Below are positions 1 to 8,466 of a stretch of 64,000 nt of DNA, one piece after another (the first letter of the stretch is position 1; the number at the start of each line of letters is the position of its first letter). This DNA is from JACVRW01 sp963825345 (GTDB lineage: Bacteria; Actinomycetota; Thermoleophilia; Solirubrobacterales; Thermoleophilaceae). The stretch is taken from positions 1-64,000 of the forward strand of contig CAWGSQ010000010.1 in assembly GCA_963825345.1 (NCBI GenBank), read 5' to 3'. A program made the position numbers and the translations under genes. The notes under the pieces were generated by a model. It was not told the origin of the DNA. It worked only from the letters and a program-made list of their open reading frames with translations, and ran no database searches.

Positions 1-519
1 GGAGCCCTCGGTCATCACGACGAAGTCGGTGAGCGCCGGCGAGTACGCGCCGCCGCCGGCCGACACGCCCGTGATCACGGAGATCTGCGGGACGCGACCC
101 GAGAGCTTCACGCTCTCGCGGAAGATCCGGCCGTAGCCGGCGAGCGCGGCGATGCCGTCGTCCATCCTGGCGCCGCCGGAGGCGACGAAGCCGATCACGG
201 GAGCGCCGGCGCGGCCGGCGAGCTGCATCACGCGCACGATCGTCTCGGCGTGAGCCTCACCCAGCGAGCCGCCGGCGAACGACTGGTCCTGCGCGTAGCA
301 GTAGACCGGGCGACCGGAGATCGTCCCCGCGGCGCCGACCACGCCGTCGCCCTCGCGCATGCGCTTGGACTCTCGCCGCGGCAGCACGGTGGAACGGATC
401 ACGTGCAGGGATCCCGGATCGCAGAGCAGCTCGAGCCGGTCGCGGGCGGTGACCTCGCGCGGCTCCTTCAGCAGTGGCGAGATGCGCTCGGCGGGCATCC
501 TGTCCGCAAGGGCGCTCAT
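1..519 (-). CDS. Acyl-CoA carboxylase, carboxyltransferase (beta) subunit, partial
   Basis: This subunit transfers carboxyl from carboxybiotin to acetyl- or propionyl-CoA, supplying malonyl- or methylmalonyl-CoA to the fatty-acid operon just upstream. The 173 codons present are the N-terminal part; the gene continues past the left edge. Crotonase-fold carboxyltransferase landmarks are visible: ASGGARMDDGIAALAGYGRI and the second glycine-rich turn GVSAGGGAYSPALTDF. These resemble the propionyl-CoA carboxylase beta/actinobacterial AccD type more than E. coli AccD, and no N-terminal zinc ribbon is seen. The ATG overlaps the fabF stop as ATGA, so it is the last gene seen of that operon. Substrate (acetyl versus propionyl) cannot be decided from the fragment. 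Confidence 0.88.
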   Translation of the reverse strand, partial: MSALADRMPAERISPLLKEPREVTARDRLELLCDPGSLHVIRSTVLPRRESKRMREGDGVVGAAGTISGRPVYCYAQDQSFAGGSLGEAHAETIVRVMQLAGRAGAPVIGFVASGGARMDDGIAALAGYGRIFRESVKLSGRVPQISVITGVSAGGGAYSPALTDFVVMTEGS

Positions 520-1718
520 GAAGCCTCCAGGCATAGGACGGCGTTGTGCCCGCCGAAGCCGAACGCGTTCGACAGCCCGATCGCGCGGGCGTCTCCGTTC
601 TGCAGCGGACGGGCCTCGTTCGGGACGTAGTCCAGGTCGAGCCCCTCGTCGGGCTCCTCGTAGTTCAGGGTCGGCGGTGCGATGCGGTCACGCAGCGCCA
701 GCAGCGTTGCGATCGCCTCCACGGCGCCCGCGGCGCCGAGCAGGTGGCCAATGGCCGACTTGGTCGAGCTGATCGGCACGCGCGCCGCCAGCTCCTCGCC
801 GAGCGCCGTCTTGATGGCGTTCGTCTCGGAGCGGTCGTTCAGCGGTGTGGAGGTGCCGTGCGCGTTCACGTACAGCACCTGCTCCGCGTCTATGCCCGCG
901 TCCTTCAGCGCCAGCTCCATCGCCTTAGCCGCGCCGCGGCCAGTGGGCTCCGGGGCGGTCAGGTGGTGGGCGTCCGACGTCGCCGCGTATCCGCGCACGT
1001 AGCCGAGGATGCGCGCGCCGCGCTCGCGGGCCGCCTCCTCCTCTTCCAGCACGAGGATGCCGGCGCCCTCGCCCATCACGAAGCCGTCGCGACGACGGTC
1101 GAACGGGCGCGAGACGCCACTCGGCGAGAGGGCCTCCATGCGCGCGAACGCGGCGGTGGCGAGTGGCGTGATGACCGCCTCGCTGCCGCCGGTGACGACC
1201 GCGTCGGCGTCGCCGTGACGGATCAGCCGCTCGGCCATGCCGATCGCGTGGGCGCCGGCCGCGCAGGCCGACACCGTTCCGAACGACTGTCCGCGGAGGT
1301 CGTGCTTCATCGCGACCACGCCGGACGCGGCGTTCGCCATCAGCAGCGGGATCGACAGCGGCGAGATTCGATCCGCGCCCTCGTCCCGCAGGATGATGTG
1401 CTGGGCCTCCAGCGTGCCGAGGCCGCCGATGCCGGTACCGATCACGCAGGCCGCGCGTTCGGGGTCGTACGGAGCGTCGCCCTCCCAGCCGGCGTCCTCG
1501 AGCGCCTCGCCGGCGGCCGTAAGCGCGAACTGGGTGTAGCGGTCCGAGCGGCGCACCTCCTTGACGGAGAGGTGCTCCTTGGGCTCGAACTCGCTGGCGC
1601 GGCCGAAGCCGTCCTCGATCCCGGACCGCCCCGCGGTCCAGCGCTCGTGCAGCGTGCGGGCGCCCACGCCGAGCGGCGTGACGGCGCCTACGCCGGTGAT
1701 GACGACCGACCGCGTCAT
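516..1718 (-). CDS. fabF: 3-oxoacyl-ACP synthase II (KAS II)
   Basis: This condensing enzyme elongates acyl-ACP with malonyl-ACP in type II fatty-acid synthesis. The 400-residue protein has the normal KAS II length. The catalytic triad is readable: Cys152 in GTVSACAAGAH, His287 in VNAHGTSTPLND and His325 in SAIGHLLGAAGAVEA, with Lys320 just before. The glycine-rich C-terminal NAFGFGGHNAVL is intact. The start ATG overlaps the acpP stop, and the gene's own stop overlaps the carboxylase ATG, so translation is coupled through acpP-fabF-carboxylase. KAS II rather than KAS I is chosen on the Cys-His-His pattern and gene order. Confidence 0.96.
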   Translation of the reverse strand: MTRSVVITGVGAVTPLGVGARTLHERWTAGRSGIEDGFGRASEFEPKEHLSVKEVRRSDRYTQFALTAAGEALEDAGWEGDAPYDPERAACVIGTGIGGLGTLEAQHIILRDEGADRISPLSIPLLMANAASGVVAMKHDLRGQSFGTVSACAAGAHAIGMAERLIRHGDADAVVTGGSEAVITPLATAAFARMEALSPSGVSRPFDRRRDGFVMGEGAGILVLEEEEAARERGARILGYVRGYAATSDAHHLTAPEPTGRGAAKAMELALKDAGIDAEQVLYVNAHGTSTPLNDRSETNAIKTALGEELAARVPISSTKSAIGHLLGAAGAVEAIATLLALRDRIAPPTLNYEEPDEGLDLDYVPNEARPLQNGDARAIGLSNAFGFGGHNAVLCLEAS

Positions 1719-1963
1719 CCGAGCTTCGACATCACCAGGTCGACGGCCTGACGGACGGTCGCAACACCCTCCATGTCCTCGCCCTTGAGCTGCACGCCGT
1801 ACTCGTCCTCGACGATCTGCGCGAGCTCGACCAGGTCGAGCGAATCCACGTCCAGCGACTCGAAGGTCGCATCAGGGTTGATCGCGTCCGGCTCGGCGCC
1901 GAACTCCTCGAGAGCCTCGAACACCCGGCCCTCGATTTCCTCACGTGTAGCTGTTGCTGCCAT
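1715..1963 (-). CDS. acpP: Acyl carrier protein
   Basis: This small acidic 82-residue protein carries the growing acyl chain on a 4'-phosphopantetheine arm. The attachment serine is Ser41 in the signature LDVDSLDLVEL. Length, acidity and the four-helix pattern are those of a standard ACP. It sits between fabG (21-base gap) and fabF (4-base ATGA overlap). A purine-rich AAGGAGGAAC stretch just upstream of the ATG is a strong ribosome binding site, as expected for an abundant protein. Confidence 0.97.
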   Translation of the reverse strand: MAATATREEIEGRVFEALEEFGAEPDAINPDATFESLDVDSLDLVELAQIVEDEYGVQLKGEDMEGVATVRQAVDLVMSKLG

Positions 1964-1984
1964 TCAGTTCCTCCTTGTCTTCTC

Positions 1985-2722
1985 TTAGGCGGTGAGGCCT
2001 CCGTCAACGGTGAGGCAGATGCCTGTCACGTACGCGGCGCCATCAGACGCCAGGAAGCGCACGCACTCGGCCACCTCATCCGGCGTGCCTGCCCTGCGGG
2101 CGGGCACGTGCTCCAGCAAGTTCTCTGCGATGTCCTCGCTCATGCCGGTCTCGATCAGACCGGGTGCCACGGCGTTCACCGTCACCCCGCGGCGCGCCAC
2201 CTCGGCGGCCACCGTCCTCGTCATCGCGACCAGCCCGGCCTTGGAGGCCGCGTAGTTGGCCTGGCCGGCGTTACCTCGAACGGCTCCCACGATGGAAGCG
2301 ATGTTGACAACGCGGCCATAACGGTTCCTAAGCATCGGCCGCAGGGCGCGGCGCGTCAGGCGGAAGGCGGCCGACAGGTTGGTGTCGATCACCCTGTCCC
2401 AGTCGTCGTCGTCGATCATCGGCGCCAGGCCGTCCGCGGTGATGCCGGCGTTGTTCACCAGCACGAGCACCGGGCCGAACTCCTCCTCGAGCGCCTTGAA
2501 GAGCGCGTCGGCGGTTGCGGGATCTGACACGTCGCCTTGAAGCGCCTTCGCGCGGCCGCCCGCGCTCGTGATCTCCTCGACCACGGCGTCGGCCGCCTCG
2601 GAGTCGCTGCGGTAGTTCACGCCCACCGGCCAGCCCTCCCGTGCGAGCGCCTTGGCGATCGCCGCACCGATCCCGCGCGATGCGCCGGTGACGAGTGCGC
2701 TGCCATCCGGTCGTCCATTCAT
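1985..2722 (-). CDS. fabG: 3-oxoacyl-ACP reductase
   Basis: This NADPH-dependent short-chain dehydrogenase reduces 3-oxoacyl-ACP. It has the Rossmann motif TGASRGIGAAIA near the N terminus, NNAG in the middle, and the catalytic Ser-Tyr-Lys set in NIASIVGAV and YAASKAG. The proline/glycine motif VAPGLIETGM follows. Two in-frame starts exist at 2731 and 2722. I prefer 2722 because it overlaps the fabH stop as ATGA, like the other junctions of this operon, and has a GGGGG stretch upstream, whereas 2731 has no Shine-Dalgarno. Its position between fabH and acpP argues for FabG rather than a generic SDR. Confidence 0.94.
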   Translation of the reverse strand: MNGRPDGSALVTGASRGIGAAIAKALAREGWPVGVNYRSDSEAADAVVEEITSAGGRAKALQGDVSDPATADALFKALEEEFGPVLVLVNNAGITADGLAPMIDDDDWDRVIDTNLSAAFRLTRRALRPMLRNRYGRVVNIASIVGAVRGNAGQANYAASKAGLVAMTRTVAAEVARRGVTVNAVAPGLIETGMSEDIAENLLEHVPARRAGTPDEVAECVRFLASDGAAYVTGICLTVDGGLTA

Positions 2723-3732
2723 GGCCCCCATTCGATCACGCCGGCCCCCCAGGTGAAACCCGCGCCGAATGCGGCGAGCAGCACGTTCATGCCGGGCTCG
2801 AGCATTCCGCGCTCGCGAGCGTCCGCGAGGGCGATCGGGAGCGTTGCCGATGAGGTGTTGCCGTAGCGGTCGATGCAGTTGATCACGCGGTCGCTGTCCA
2901 GGTCGAGCCGCTCGGCGACCGCGGTGAGGATGCGCGCGTTCGCCTGGTGGTAGACGAACAGGTCGATCTCGTCCAGGTCAACGCCCGCGCGCTGCGTGGC
3001 CTCGATGCTCGCCTCGGACATCCGCTGGACGGCCGCCTTGAAGGTGTCGTGGCCCTGCATGTGGACGATCTGCTCGTCGTGCGAGGCGCGGATCGAGTTG
3101 GCGCCGGCGGCGTCGCAGTGCAGGACGATGTCCGCGATGTGGGCGCTGCCGCTCGAGGGCGACACAACCGCCGCGCCCGCGCCGTCCGCGAACAGCGCGG
3201 CCGTGCCGCGGTCGGAGCGGTCGACGAAGCGGCTGAGCACCTCGGCGCCGATCACGAGCACGTTGTCGCTGCGCCCGCCCTCCACCTGGGCCGCGGCGAG
3301 CGCCAGGGCCGATAGGAAGCCCGTGCAAGCTGCGCCCAGGTCCATCGCACCCGCGCGCGTGGCACCGAGCTGGCTTGCCACGAGCGGTGCCGCGTTCGGC
3401 AGGAGATCATCCGGCGCCACCGTCGCCACCAGCACGAGGTCCAGATCCTCGGGTGAGACGTTGGCCTCCTCCAGTGCCGCGCGGCCCGCTGCCGCGGCGA
3501 GGTCCTGAAGGCGCTCGCCGTTCGACACGCGGCGTCGCTCGTGCACGCCCGTGCGATGCACTATCCACTGCTCAGTCACGCCGGCGCCCTCGGCCACCAT
3601 CGCGTTCGTGACCACGTCCTCCGGCATCGCCATGGCGACGGACGCCAGGGCGGCCGCGCGCTGTTGGCGGTCCCACGGCATGGGGGTCACCATCGCCGCC
3701 GCTGCGGGGTCGGAGGCGGCGGCATCGCGCAC
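2719..3732 (-). CDS. fabH: 3-oxoacyl-ACP synthase III (KAS III)
   Basis: This initiating condensing enzyme joins an acyl-CoA primer to malonyl-ACP. Numbered from the GTG at 3732, the Cys-His-Asn triad is Cys136 (GAACTGFLSAL), His262 (VYHQANARIL) and Asn292 (RYGNTSSATLP). The frame stays open up to an ATG at 3813, which would overlap fabD by 47 bases and add a non-conserved basic tail. The GTG at 3732 has a GAGGG Shine-Dalgarno five bases upstream and gives 337 residues, close to the family norm. An ATG at 3693 is also possible. It lies 34 bases after fabD and overlaps fabG by 4 bases. Confidence 0.93.
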   Translation of the reverse strand: MRDAAASDPAAAAMVTPMPWDRQQRAAALASVAMAMPEDVVTNAMVAEGAGVTEQWIVHRTGVHERRRVSNGERLQDLAAAAGRAALEEANVSPEDLDLVLVATVAPDDLLPNAAPLVASQLGATRAGAMDLGAACTGFLSALALAAAQVEGGRSDNVLVIGAEVLSRFVDRSDRGTAALFADGAGAAVVSPSSGSAHIADIVLHCDAAGANSIRASHDEQIVHMQGHDTFKAAVQRMSEASIEATQRAGVDLDEIDLFVYHQANARILTAVAERLDLDSDRVINCIDRYGNTSSATLPIALADARERGMLEPGMNVLLAAFGAGFTWGAGVIEWGP

Positions 3733-3766
3733 GGCCGCCCTCGCGTCCGGCCACAGGAGGTCCGGG

Positions 3767-4615
3767 CTACGCACCGGCGGCCTCCATCGTGCCAGCGAGC
3801 GACTTTCGTACAAGGTTCGTCAGGACGTGGCCGGGTCCGGTCTCCACGAAGTTGGTCACGCCGCGTGCGTCGAGCGCGCGCATCACGTCGAGCCAGCGCA
3901 CCGGATGGGTGATCGCCTGCACGAGCCGCTCGCGGATGTGGTCGAAGGGCTCGGCGGTGACGCAGGAGTACACGGGCACGCGCGGCTCCGAGATCTCGGT
4001 CTCGGCCAGCAGCGCGCGGAAGGGCTCCACGGCCGGCTCCATCAAGGGTGAGTGGAAGGCGCCGGCCACCGGCAGGCGCTTACCGCGCACACCGCGCTCC
4101 TTGAGCTGCGCCTCCGCGTCGTCGAGCGCGCTCAGCGCGCCGGACAGGACGAGCTGGTCGGGGGCGTTGTCGTTCGCGATCGACACCTGGGTGGCGGCCG
4201 CCACCTCGGCGATCACCTCGCGGTTGCCCTCGCGAGCGCGTACGGCGGTCATGCCGCCGTCGCCGGTCTTCTCGGCGGCCTCCTGCATCAACCTGCCGCG
4301 TGCCGCGACCACGCGCAGCCCGTCCTCGGCCGCAATCGCACCGGCGGCCACGAGAGCGGTGATCTCGCCAAGCGAGTGGCCGGCCATCACGTCAGCCTGC
4401 GTCTCCAGCTCGGCGTGGCCCGCCAGCGCGGCGCAGTAGATCGCCGGCTGCGCCCAGCGCGTGCCCTCGGTGGCCCGATCGAACAGGTCGGAGCCGACCT
4501 CGCGTTCGGCGAGCTCGAGCAGATCAGGACGGTGGCGCTCCACCGTCTCGCGCATATCAGCGGTTTGGCTGCCCTGCCCGGGAAAGAGCAGCGCAGTGAG
4601 TTGGTCGCGAGCCAT
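3767..4615 (-). CDS. fabD: Malonyl-CoA:ACP transacylase
   Basis: This enzyme loads malonyl groups onto ACP. Numbering is from the GTG at 4621. FPGQGSQ near the N terminus, the nucleophile elbow GHSLGE (Ser83) and the catalytic His190 in VAGAFHSPLM identify the family. The frame opens with a GTG at 4621, but the ATG at 4615 is preceded at seven bases by AGAAGG and is the better start. It is the first gene of the fatty-acid operon. The 80-base divergent gap upstream must hold its promoter. There is no fapR-like regulator nearby. Confidence 0.95.
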   Translation of the reverse strand: MARDQLTALLFPGQGSQTADMRETVERHRPDLLELAEREVGSDLFDRATEGTRWAQPAIYCAALAGHAELETQADVMAGHSLGEITALVAAGAIAAEDGLRVVAARGRLMQEAAEKTGDGGMTAVRAREGNREVIAEVAAATQVSIANDNAPDQLVLSGALSALDDAEAQLKERGVRGKRLPVAGAFHSPLMEPAVEPFRALLAETEISEPRVPVYSCVTAEPFDHIRERLVQAITHPVRWLDVMRALDARGVTNFVETGPGHVLTNLVRKSLAGTMEAAGA

Positions 4616-4663
4616 ACCCACACCTTCTCTGGCCAGGCCACTCCGTTAGCCCGGCGGGACACA

Positions 4664-4689
4664 GTACCCCCCGGTCGGGGGGGTACCTT
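4664..4689. promoter_or_regulatory. Palindrome and candidate -10 between fabD and the GST gene
   Basis: The arms GTACCCCCC (4664-4672) and GGGGGGTAC (4678-4686) form an inverted repeat in the 80-base gap between divergent genes. The right arm runs into TACCTT (4684-4689), which fits an actinobacterial TANNNT -10 box and ends six bases before the ATG at 4696. That geometry suggests a leaderless mRNA with an operator covering its -10. Which regulator binds is unknown. A bidirectional effect on fabD is possible but not shown. Confidence 0.45.
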
Positions 4690-4695
4690 CACCCG

Positions 4696-5310
4696 ATGCT
4701 CCTGCTCTACAGAGCCCCGTTTTCGACCAATGTCGAGCGTGTGGCGCTCGCGCTCGCTCACAAGGGCCTCGACGTGGAGTCCGTCGTGATCTCCTACGAG
4801 GACCGCTCGCCGGTGCTCGAGGTGAGCGGCCAGCCGCTCGTGCCTGTGCTCGTGGACGGCGACGAGGTGATACCGGACTCGATCCGGATCCTGCGCCATC
4901 TGGAGGAGCGGCACCCCGACCCGCCGCTGTTCCCGCGCGACCCGGCGCGGCGCGCCGAGCTGGACGTGTTCCTCGAGTGGTTCAACGAGATCTGGAAGGT
5001 CGCGCCGAACGGGATCGAGGAAGAGCTCGAGTGCGAGCATCCCAATCACGAGCGCGTCGCCGCCCTCGGCGCGCGCATGCGCGCGTGGCTCGACGTGTTC
5101 GAGGAGCTGCTCGACGGCCGCGAGCACCTCTTCGGCGACTTCTCCGCGGCCGACTGCGCCGCGTTCCCGTTCCTGAAGTACGCCAAGCTGCGCGACCCCA
5201 CCGACGACGAGCTCTTCCACCGCATCCTCGAGGACCACCTGCGGCTGGACGGAAGCCATCCGCGGCTGTCGGAGTGGATCGACCGCGTGAACGAGCGCCC
5301 GCGCGTCTGA
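4696..5310 (+). CDS. Glutathione S-transferase family protein
   Basis: The 204-residue protein has a GST layout: an N-terminal thioredoxin-like fold (about residues 1-75, YRAPFSTNVERVALAL, with the cis-proline segment GQPLVPVLV and the ligand-binding DSIRIL) and an all-helical C-terminal half ending SEWIDRVNERP. Actinobacteria generally lack glutathione, so the thiol substrate may be another low-molecular-weight thiol, or the protein may be non-enzymatic; that is inference. It starts 80 bases from divergent fabD and is followed at 12 bases by a VOC gene, so the two are probably co-transcribed. Confidence 0.8.
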   Translation: MLLLYRAPFSTNVERVALALAHKGLDVESVVISYEDRSPVLEVSGQPLVPVLVDGDEVIPDSIRILRHLEERHPDPPLFPRDPARRAELDVFLEWFNEIWKVAPNGIEEELECEHPNHERVAALGARMRAWLDVFEELLDGREHLFGDFSAADCAAFPFLKYAKLRDPTDDELFHRILEDHLRLDGSHPRLSEWIDRVNERPRV

Positions 5311-5322
5311 TAAGACCCAGAG

Positions 5323-5694
5323 ATGGACTGGAAGCTCGAGGTGGTGCCGATCCCCGTCTCCGACGTGGACCGCGCGAAGGCGTTCTACACCGACAAGGCG
5401 GGGTTCAACGCGGACCATGACCACATGGTCAGCGACGAGGTCCGCTTCGTGCAGCTCACGCCTCCCGGCTCGGCCTGCTCGATCTCGCTCGGCAAGGGGA
5501 TCGTGGACACGCCGCCCGGTTCGGTCCAGGGGCTGATGCTGGTGGTTGCGGACATCCAGGCCGCCCGTGCCGAGCTGGTCGATCGCGGCGTGGATGTGAG
5601 CGACGTGCAGGAGTTCCCGTGGGGCTCGTTCGTCTTCTTCAGCGATCCCGACGGAAACGGCTGGGCCGTACAGCAGATCCATGACCGGGGCTAG
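5323..5694 (+). CDS. VOC family (glyoxalase/bleomycin-resistance-like) protein
   Basis: The 123-residue protein contains one vicinal-oxygen-chelate module with paired beta-alpha-beta-beta-beta units: VPIPVSDVDRAKAFYTDKAG at the N terminus and the C-terminal FSDPDGNGWAVQQI. Such proteins usually dimerise and bind a divalent metal to isomerise, cleave or sequester a small molecule. The substrate cannot be read. It follows the GST gene by 12 bases, fitting a small detoxification cluster. Confidence 0.8.
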   Translation: MDWKLEVVPIPVSDVDRAKAFYTDKAGFNADHDHMVSDEVRFVQLTPPGSACSISLGKGIVDTPPGSVQGLMLVVADIQAARAELVDRGVDVSDVQEFPWGSFVFFSDPDGNGWAVQQIHDRG

Positions 5695-5700
5695 CTCGGG

Positions 5701-5847
5701 ATGGCCTATTTCGCGGTCACCGTCGAGCACGATCTGAATTGGGACGACTCGCGGGGGATGCGCGAGCAGGACGAATGGGACGCACACGCGAGCTACATGG
5801 ATGAGCTTGTGGACGGGCGGGGTTCACCCAGTGGCGAGCTGGGCTGA
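5701..5847 (+). pseudogene. Truncated YciI-like fragment
   Basis: A 48-codon frame begins MAYFAVTVEHDLNWDD and continues MREQDEWDAHASYMDELV, which looks like the first 40 or so residues of YciI-type (YCII domain) proteins, normally about 90-100 residues. It then runs into unrelated residues and stops, overlapping the start of the next gene. The most economical reading is a remnant left by a deletion that fused the 5' part of a yciI-like gene to the following PPOX gene. It could still be translated as a short peptide. Confidence 0.5.
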
Positions 5848-6301
5848 GTTCGAGGCCGCTGCGCCCGAGCTCGCCGAGCGCGTGCGGGAGCGCCTCGACG
5901 CTCACACCCACAAGACGCTCGCCACGGTGCGGCGCGACGGGTCGCCGCGCATTTCCGGCAGCGAGACGAACCTCATGGAGGGCGAGCTCTGGATCGGGTC
6001 GATGTGGCAGGCCCTCAAGGCCCGCGACCTGCAGCGCGACCCCCGCTTTGCGCTCCACAGCGGCTCGGAGGAACCGTCGGAGTGGAGCGGCGACGCGAAG
6101 CTGGCCGGCGTCGCCGAGGAGATCACGGACCCCGAGCGGGTGAAGGCGATCAACGGGGAGGCCGGGGCGTCCGGCCCGTCTCACCTGTTCAGGCTCGACC
6201 TGCGCGAGGTGTCGACCGTGGGCCTCGACGACGAGCGCAAGGCGCTCGTGATCGAGGTCTGGACGCAGGAGGGCGGGGTCCGGACTATAAAACGGGCCTG
6301 A
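5831..6301 (+). CDS. Pyridoxamine 5'-phosphate oxidase-like FMN/F420-binding protein
   Basis: The 156-residue split-barrel protein shows the PPOX pattern: a helix (PELAERVRERLDAHTHKTLA) leading into TVRRDGSPRISGSE, then ELWIGSMWQALKARDLQRDP. Members bind FMN or F420 and reduce or oxidise small molecules. The frame can be opened from an ATG at 5801, but that lies inside the yciI remnant; the GTG at 5831 gives a family-like N terminus. Cofactor choice is not decidable by eye. Confidence 0.75.
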   Translation: MASWAEFEAAAPELAERVRERLDAHTHKTLATVRRDGSPRISGSETNLMEGELWIGSMWQALKARDLQRDPRFALHSGSEEPSEWSGDAKLAGVAEEITDPERVKAINGEAGASGPSHLFRLDLREVSTVGLDDERKALVIEVWTQEGGVRTIKRA

Positions 6302-6302
6302 C

Positions 6303-7847
6303 GTGACCGGAGTGCCGGAGAAGCTTCAGCGAATCGAGCACATCGTGGTGCTCCAGCTCGAAAACCGCTCCTTCGACCACATGCTCGGCTACCTCGCCCA
6401 CGAGGGAAACGAGCTTCCCGATAACGGCGAACTCGACACGGCCGTAGACGGGCTGGCGGGCGCCACCAACTCCTACCGCGACACCGTCTACGGGGCCGAG
6501 ATCCTCGACGAGGACGCGTTCGACAAGCAGCATTTGGACCCCCCGCACGGCGACGCCGAGGTGAAGCTGCAGATCGCGGAAGGCGCGATGACCGGGTTCC
6601 TGGACGTCTGGGCGGCCAAGCTGCACAAGACGAGCCACCTGCTGCCATTCGTGCGCTCGCTGAAGCGAGCTTGGGCGAAGCTGCGCCGCAGGGCGTACCC
6701 GGACCCGGCGAAGCTCAAGGCGGTCATGGGCCATATGCCGCGCGAGAAGCTGCCCGTTTTCGACCACCTCGCCCGGCACTTCTGCGTCTGCGACCGCTGG
6801 TTCTGCTCGGTGGCGGGACCGACGATGCCGAACCGGTTCTTCTCGGTCGCGGGGGAACACGCCAACGAGATGAACAACGTGAAGCTGCTCTTCTTCAAGA
6901 AGCGCCCCATCAAGTCGCTGTTTCAGGAGCTTCAGGATCAGAGCATGTGGCGCTGGTACTCATCCGACCCAGCGATCCTCCGCGCCATCGACCGTGACTA
7001 TCGGTTCGATATCGACTCCAATTACGACCACTTCGCATACTTCGACGAGTGCACCGAGGTCCAGCGGCGCACGTTTCTCAGCGACGTGCTGGGGGACGGG
7101 GAGAACGACAGGCTGCCGGAGGTGGCCTGGATCGATCCCAACTTCGCCCTCAAGGATCAGGACAAGCTCGTCGGGCCGATACTTGGCTTACTCGATGGGC
7201 CGGGCTCGAACGACGACCATCCGCCGTCTCGGGTGATCCAGGCCCAGCGGCTCGTCAACAAGATCTACGAGGCGCTCGGCCGCAGCAAGTATTGGGACAA
7301 CACGCTCTTCGTCGTGTACTACGACGAGCACGGCGGCTTCTACGACCACGTCGCGCCACCGGAGGGCATGGGCCCGCGCATCCCGGCGCTGGTGATCGGC
7401 GGCCGCGTGAAGCGCGGCGTCTGCCACCAGCCGTTCGACCATGCCTCCCTGATCAAGACGATCCTGCTGCGCTTCGGGAAGGACGGCAGCGTCCGCAATA
7501 TGCCCCCTCGCGTGGACGCGGCCGACGACCTCAGCTCGATACTGCGTGACGACGACAAGGTCGTGCCGTTCGTGCCGGTCAAGAACCCGGGCGCTGCGGC
7601 CATCAGCGACAAAGACCTCGAGCCGATCGTGCTCGAGGGGGGTGCCTCGATCGCGAATCGGACCATGGAGATCCTGGACGAGACGCTCACCGACCTGCAG
7701 GAGCTGATCGTGAAGTGCCACGCCTTGCCGCTTCGCACCGGCCGGGACACGCTTTCACGGCTGCCGACCACGACCCTGAAAAAGCTTGCGCTCCGCGTCG
7801 CGCCCGAGAAGCCAATCGGCGAGCGCCTGAAGGACCGCCACCCCTAA
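6303..7847 (+). CDS. Phosphoesterase family protein (phospholipase C / acid phosphatase AcpA type)
   Basis: This 514-residue member of the alkaline-phosphatase-like phosphoesterase superfamily has landmarks VVLQLENRSFDHMLGYL at about residues 15-31, VAGPTMPNRFFSVAG near 170-185, and YDEHGGFYDHVAPP near 340, followed by DHASLIKTILLRFG. The E-N pair near the N terminus and the DEH and DH clusters are the usual metal ligands. No signal peptide is apparent from the GTG start, so it may act in the cytoplasm or leave without Sec. It begins two bases after the PPOX stop, suggesting co-transcription. Substrate (phospholipid versus other phosphodiester) is not decided. Confidence 0.82.
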   Translation: MTGVPEKLQRIEHIVVLQLENRSFDHMLGYLAHEGNELPDNGELDTAVDGLAGATNSYRDTVYGAEILDEDAFDKQHLDPPHGDAEVKLQIAEGAMTGFLDVWAAKLHKTSHLLPFVRSLKRAWAKLRRRAYPDPAKLKAVMGHMPREKLPVFDHLARHFCVCDRWFCSVAGPTMPNRFFSVAGEHANEMNNVKLLFFKKRPIKSLFQELQDQSMWRWYSSDPAILRAIDRDYRFDIDSNYDHFAYFDECTEVQRRTFLSDVLGDGENDRLPEVAWIDPNFALKDQDKLVGPILGLLDGPGSNDDHPPSRVIQAQRLVNKIYEALGRSKYWDNTLFVVYYDEHGGFYDHVAPPEGMGPRIPALVIGGRVKRGVCHQPFDHASLIKTILLRFGKDGSVRNMPPRVDAADDLSSILRDDDKVVPFVPVKNPGAAAISDKDLEPIVLEGGASIANRTMEILDETLTDLQELIVKCHALPLRTGRDTLSRLPTTTLKKLALRVAPEKPIGERLKDRHP

Positions 7848-7860
7848 CCCGCGCCGGGCG

Positions 7861-8466
7861 CTAGGCCGTCAGGCCCAGTCGCTCCGCGCGCTGCACGGCC
7901 TCGGCGCGGTTGCGCACGCCGAGCTTGCGGTAGAGCGCGCTCGTGTGCTCCTTCACCGTGTGCGGTGAGAGGAACAGGAGCTCGGCTATCTCCTTGTTGG
8001 TGGCGCCGCCCGCCATATGCGTGAGCACCTCGCGCTCGCGCTCCGACAGCGGCGTGGAGGGTTGCTCGGCGCGTGGTGCGAACACGGTCATGCCCTTCCC
8101 GACCATCCGCACCGCCATCGCCACGTCGTGGGCCGGCCAGTCCTTCGACACGAAGCCGGCGGCCCCAGCCGCCTTCGCCGCCTGCGGCGAGATCCAGCCC
8201 GCACCCGATATCAGCAGCACGCGCGTGGTGGGCGACTCGCGCCGGATCGCCTCGCACAGCTCCGCGCCGGACTCCTCGCCGAGGAAGAGGTCCACGAGCG
8301 CGACGTGCGGCTCGTAGCGGCGCGCCATCTCGAGCGCCTCCTGGACGCTCGACGCGGTCAGGCAGCGCTCCACCCAGGGCTGCTCGGTCAGGAGCAGCCG
8401 GAAGCCCCAGTGGACGACGTCATGGTCGTCCACCACCAGCACTCGCAGGTTGCGGTCGGGGCTCAC
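7861..8466 (-). CDS. LuxR/NarL-type response regulator
   Basis: The 201-residue two-domain regulator has a receiver domain at 1-120 with the acidic pair in VVDDHD and phospho-acceptor Asp59 in VALVDLFLG. A LuxR helix-turn-helix lies at about 138-195 (LSEREREVLTHMAGGATNKE and HTVKEHTSALYRKLG). The GTG start overlaps the histidine kinase stop as GTGA, so the two are translationally coupled and form a cognate pair. The long open frame upstream is a shadow of the kinase. The target promoters are unknown. Confidence 0.93.
   Translation of the reverse strand: MSPDRNLRVLVVDDHDVVHWGFRLLLTEQPWVERCLTASSVQEALEMARRYEPHVALVDLFLGEESGAELCEAIRRESPTTRVLLISGAGWISPQAAKAAGAAGFVSKDWPAHDVAMAVRMVGKGMTVFAPRAEQPSTPLSEREREVLTHMAGGATNKEIAELLFLSPHTVKEHTSALYRKLGVRNRAEAVQRAERLGLTA

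Noticed and set aside
3733..3813. N-terminal extension of FabH from ATG 3813
   Set aside because: It overlaps fabD by 47 bases, is basic and unlike the family, and has no ribosome site. GTG 3732 with GAGGG fits better.
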